This document shows positions 63,055-64,000 of a stretch of DNA of 64,000 nucleotides, piece by piece (positions within the stretch are counted from its first letter, which is position 1; each line of letters starts with the position of its first letter). Under the pieces are notes generated by a model. It did not search any database. It had not been told where the DNA came from and saw only the letters and a program-made list of their open reading frames with translations. Made by a program: the position numbers and the translations under genes. The DNA is taken from assembly GCF_009727155.1 (NCBI RefSeq), contig NZ_WNWM01000002.1:1798001-1862000 (forward strand), in the 5' to 3' direction. The stretch comes from Pseudoduganella dura (lineage in GTDB: Bacteria > Pseudomonadota > Gammaproteobacteria > Burkholderiales > Burkholderiaceae_D).

Positions 63055-64000
63055 ATGCTTTACCAACTTCACGAGATGCAACGTACCTTCCTGAACCCGC
63101 TGATGCAGTGGGCGGAAGCCTCTTCGAAACTGTTCAGCAACCCGGTATCGCCGCTCGCCCACACGCCGTTTTCGCAACGGATCGCCGCCGGCTACGAGTT
63201 GCTGTACCGCCTGGGCAAGGATTACGAAAAACCGCAGTTCGGCATCGATACCACCACCGTCGACGGCAAGCCGGTATCGATCATCGAGCATGCCGAAGTC
63301 ACGAAGCCGTTCTGCCGCCTGCTCCACTTCCGCAAGGATGTGCGCGACGACCTGAAGCAGCCGACCGTGCTGCTGGTGGCGCCCCTGTCCGGCCACCACT
63401 CGACGCTGCTGCGCGACACGGTACGCGGCCTGCTGCCGGAACACGACGTCTACATCACCGACTGGACCGATGCGCGCATGGTGCCGCTGTCCGATGGCGC
63501 GTTCCATCTCGACGATTACATTTATTACGTACAGGACTTCATCCGCCACCTGGGACCGGACGTGCACGTGATTTCCGTGTGCCAGCCAACGGTGCCGGTG
63601 CTGGCCGCGATCTCGCTGATGGCGTCCAACAACGATCCGAAGCTGCCGAAGACGATGACGATGATGGGCGGCCCGATCGACCCGCGCAAATCGCCGACCG
63701 CCGTGAACAACCTGGCCATCGAAAAACCGTTCTCGTGGTTCGAGAACACCGTGATCTATCCGGTGCCGCCGAATTACCCGGGCTTTGGCCGCAAGGTCTA
63801 CCCCGGCTTCCTGCAGCATGCCGGCTTCATCGCGATGAACCCGGGCCGCCACGCGCAATCGCATCGCGAGTTCTACATGCAACTGGTGCGCGGCGACGAC
63901 GACTCGGCCGAAGGCCACCGCAAGTTCTACGACGAGTACAACGCCGTGCTCGACATGCCGTCCGAGTACTACCTCGATACGATCAAGACCGTGTTCCAGG
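63055..64000 (+). CDS. phaZ: Intracellular polyhydroxyalkanoate depolymerase (3' end outside window)
   Basis: 315 codons are present before the window ends. The protein begins MLYQLHEMQRTFLNPLM. The nucleophile is probably Cys176 in VISVCQPTVPV, the Cys variant of the lipase box known from Ralstonia PhaZ1. Other matches are TVLLVAPLSGHHSTLLRDTV, YITDWTDARMVPLS and TMMGGPIDPRKSPT. It breaks down stored PHB granules in the cytoplasm; there is no signal peptide. The Asp and His of the triad would lie beyond the window. Confidence 0.92.
   Translation, partial: MLYQLHEMQRTFLNPLMQWAEASSKLFSNPVSPLAHTPFSQRIAAGYELLYRLGKDYEKPQFGIDTTTVDGKPVSIIEHAEVTKPFCRLLHFRKDVRDDLKQPTVLLVAPLSGHHSTLLRDTVRGLLPEHDVYITDWTDARMVPLSDGAFHLDDYIYYVQDFIRHLGPDVHVISVCQPTVPVLAAISLMASNNDPKLPKTMTMMGGPIDPRKSPTAVNNLAIEKPFSWFENTVIYPVPPNYPGFGRKVYPGFLQHAGFIAMNPGRHAQSHREFYMQLVRGDDDSAEGHRKFYDEYNAVLDMPSEYYLDTIKTVFQ

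Overview
The window is a high-GC chromosomal segment from a betaproteobacterium, most likely Oxalobacteraceae of the Massilia/Duganella/Pseudoduganella type. This is inferred from the gene content: many TonB-dependent receptors, glnA with NtrB/NtrC, polyhydroxyalkanoate genes, YhdP-nitrilase-TldD order and DUF4124/DUF3016 proteins. No rRNA gene lies here and I recognised no tRNA.

Layout. 1-9.0 kb: three TonB-dependent receptors (the first cut by the window edge) around an oppositely oriented aroG, whose upstream DNA encodes a Phe-rich leader peptide followed by an intrinsic terminator. 9.2-18.8 kb: tldD, a nitrilase-family amidase and yhdP on the minus strand, divergent from glnE. 19-23.3 kb: a fourth receptor, then a DsbC-like thioredoxin-fold protein with a small lipoprotein. 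23.5-27.6 kb: gap and tkt (minus), then rsmE. 27.7-30.8 kb: an Oar-like receptor with an N-terminal carboxypeptidase-regulatory-type domain. 31.2-32.8 kb: an FAD-dependent dehydrogenase. 32.8-37.9 kb: an AT-richer scar region holding a 52-bp direct duplication of the dehydrogenase 3' end, small orphan genes, corA, a DUF3016 gene and two wrecked IS5-type transposases. 37.9-42.9 kb: the nitrogen cluster glnA-DUF4124-glnL-glnG with a sigma54 promoter and NtrC-like sites. 43-48.6 kb: rhodanese, a repeat array, a fifth complete receptor, a membrane-anchored TAXI protein and a protein with two DTG motifs. 48.7-56.6 kb: a large divergent class A PBP-like protein, then a five-gene minus-strand operon (YVTN propeller, NodB-fold deacetylase, sterol-desaturase-type hydroxylase, EI24 membrane protein, CinA-like domain protein). 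56.9-64 kb: FKBP, lipoprotein, anti-sigma factor, HU, acyl-CoA-binding protein, PHA-system protein, Na+/H+ antiporter-like protein, fdxA, ferredoxin-NADP reductase and the start of an intracellular PHA depolymerase.

How genes relate. GlnE modifies glutamine synthetase (its target Tyr is visible in GlnA), and NtrB/NtrC should drive the sigma54 promoter in front of glnA. FdxA and the ferredoxin reductase are probably partners. Tkt and Gap serve central carbon metabolism; transketolase-derived erythrose-4-phosphate feeds AroG.

Most notable signals: (1) a complete Phe-attenuator in front of aroG; (2) a family of 13-bp palindromic repeats, each cluster with its own sequence variant and each in a convergent intergenic gap; (3) a ~97-bp element with covarying terminal inverted repeats in three copies; (4) an island bounded by a duplicated gene end.
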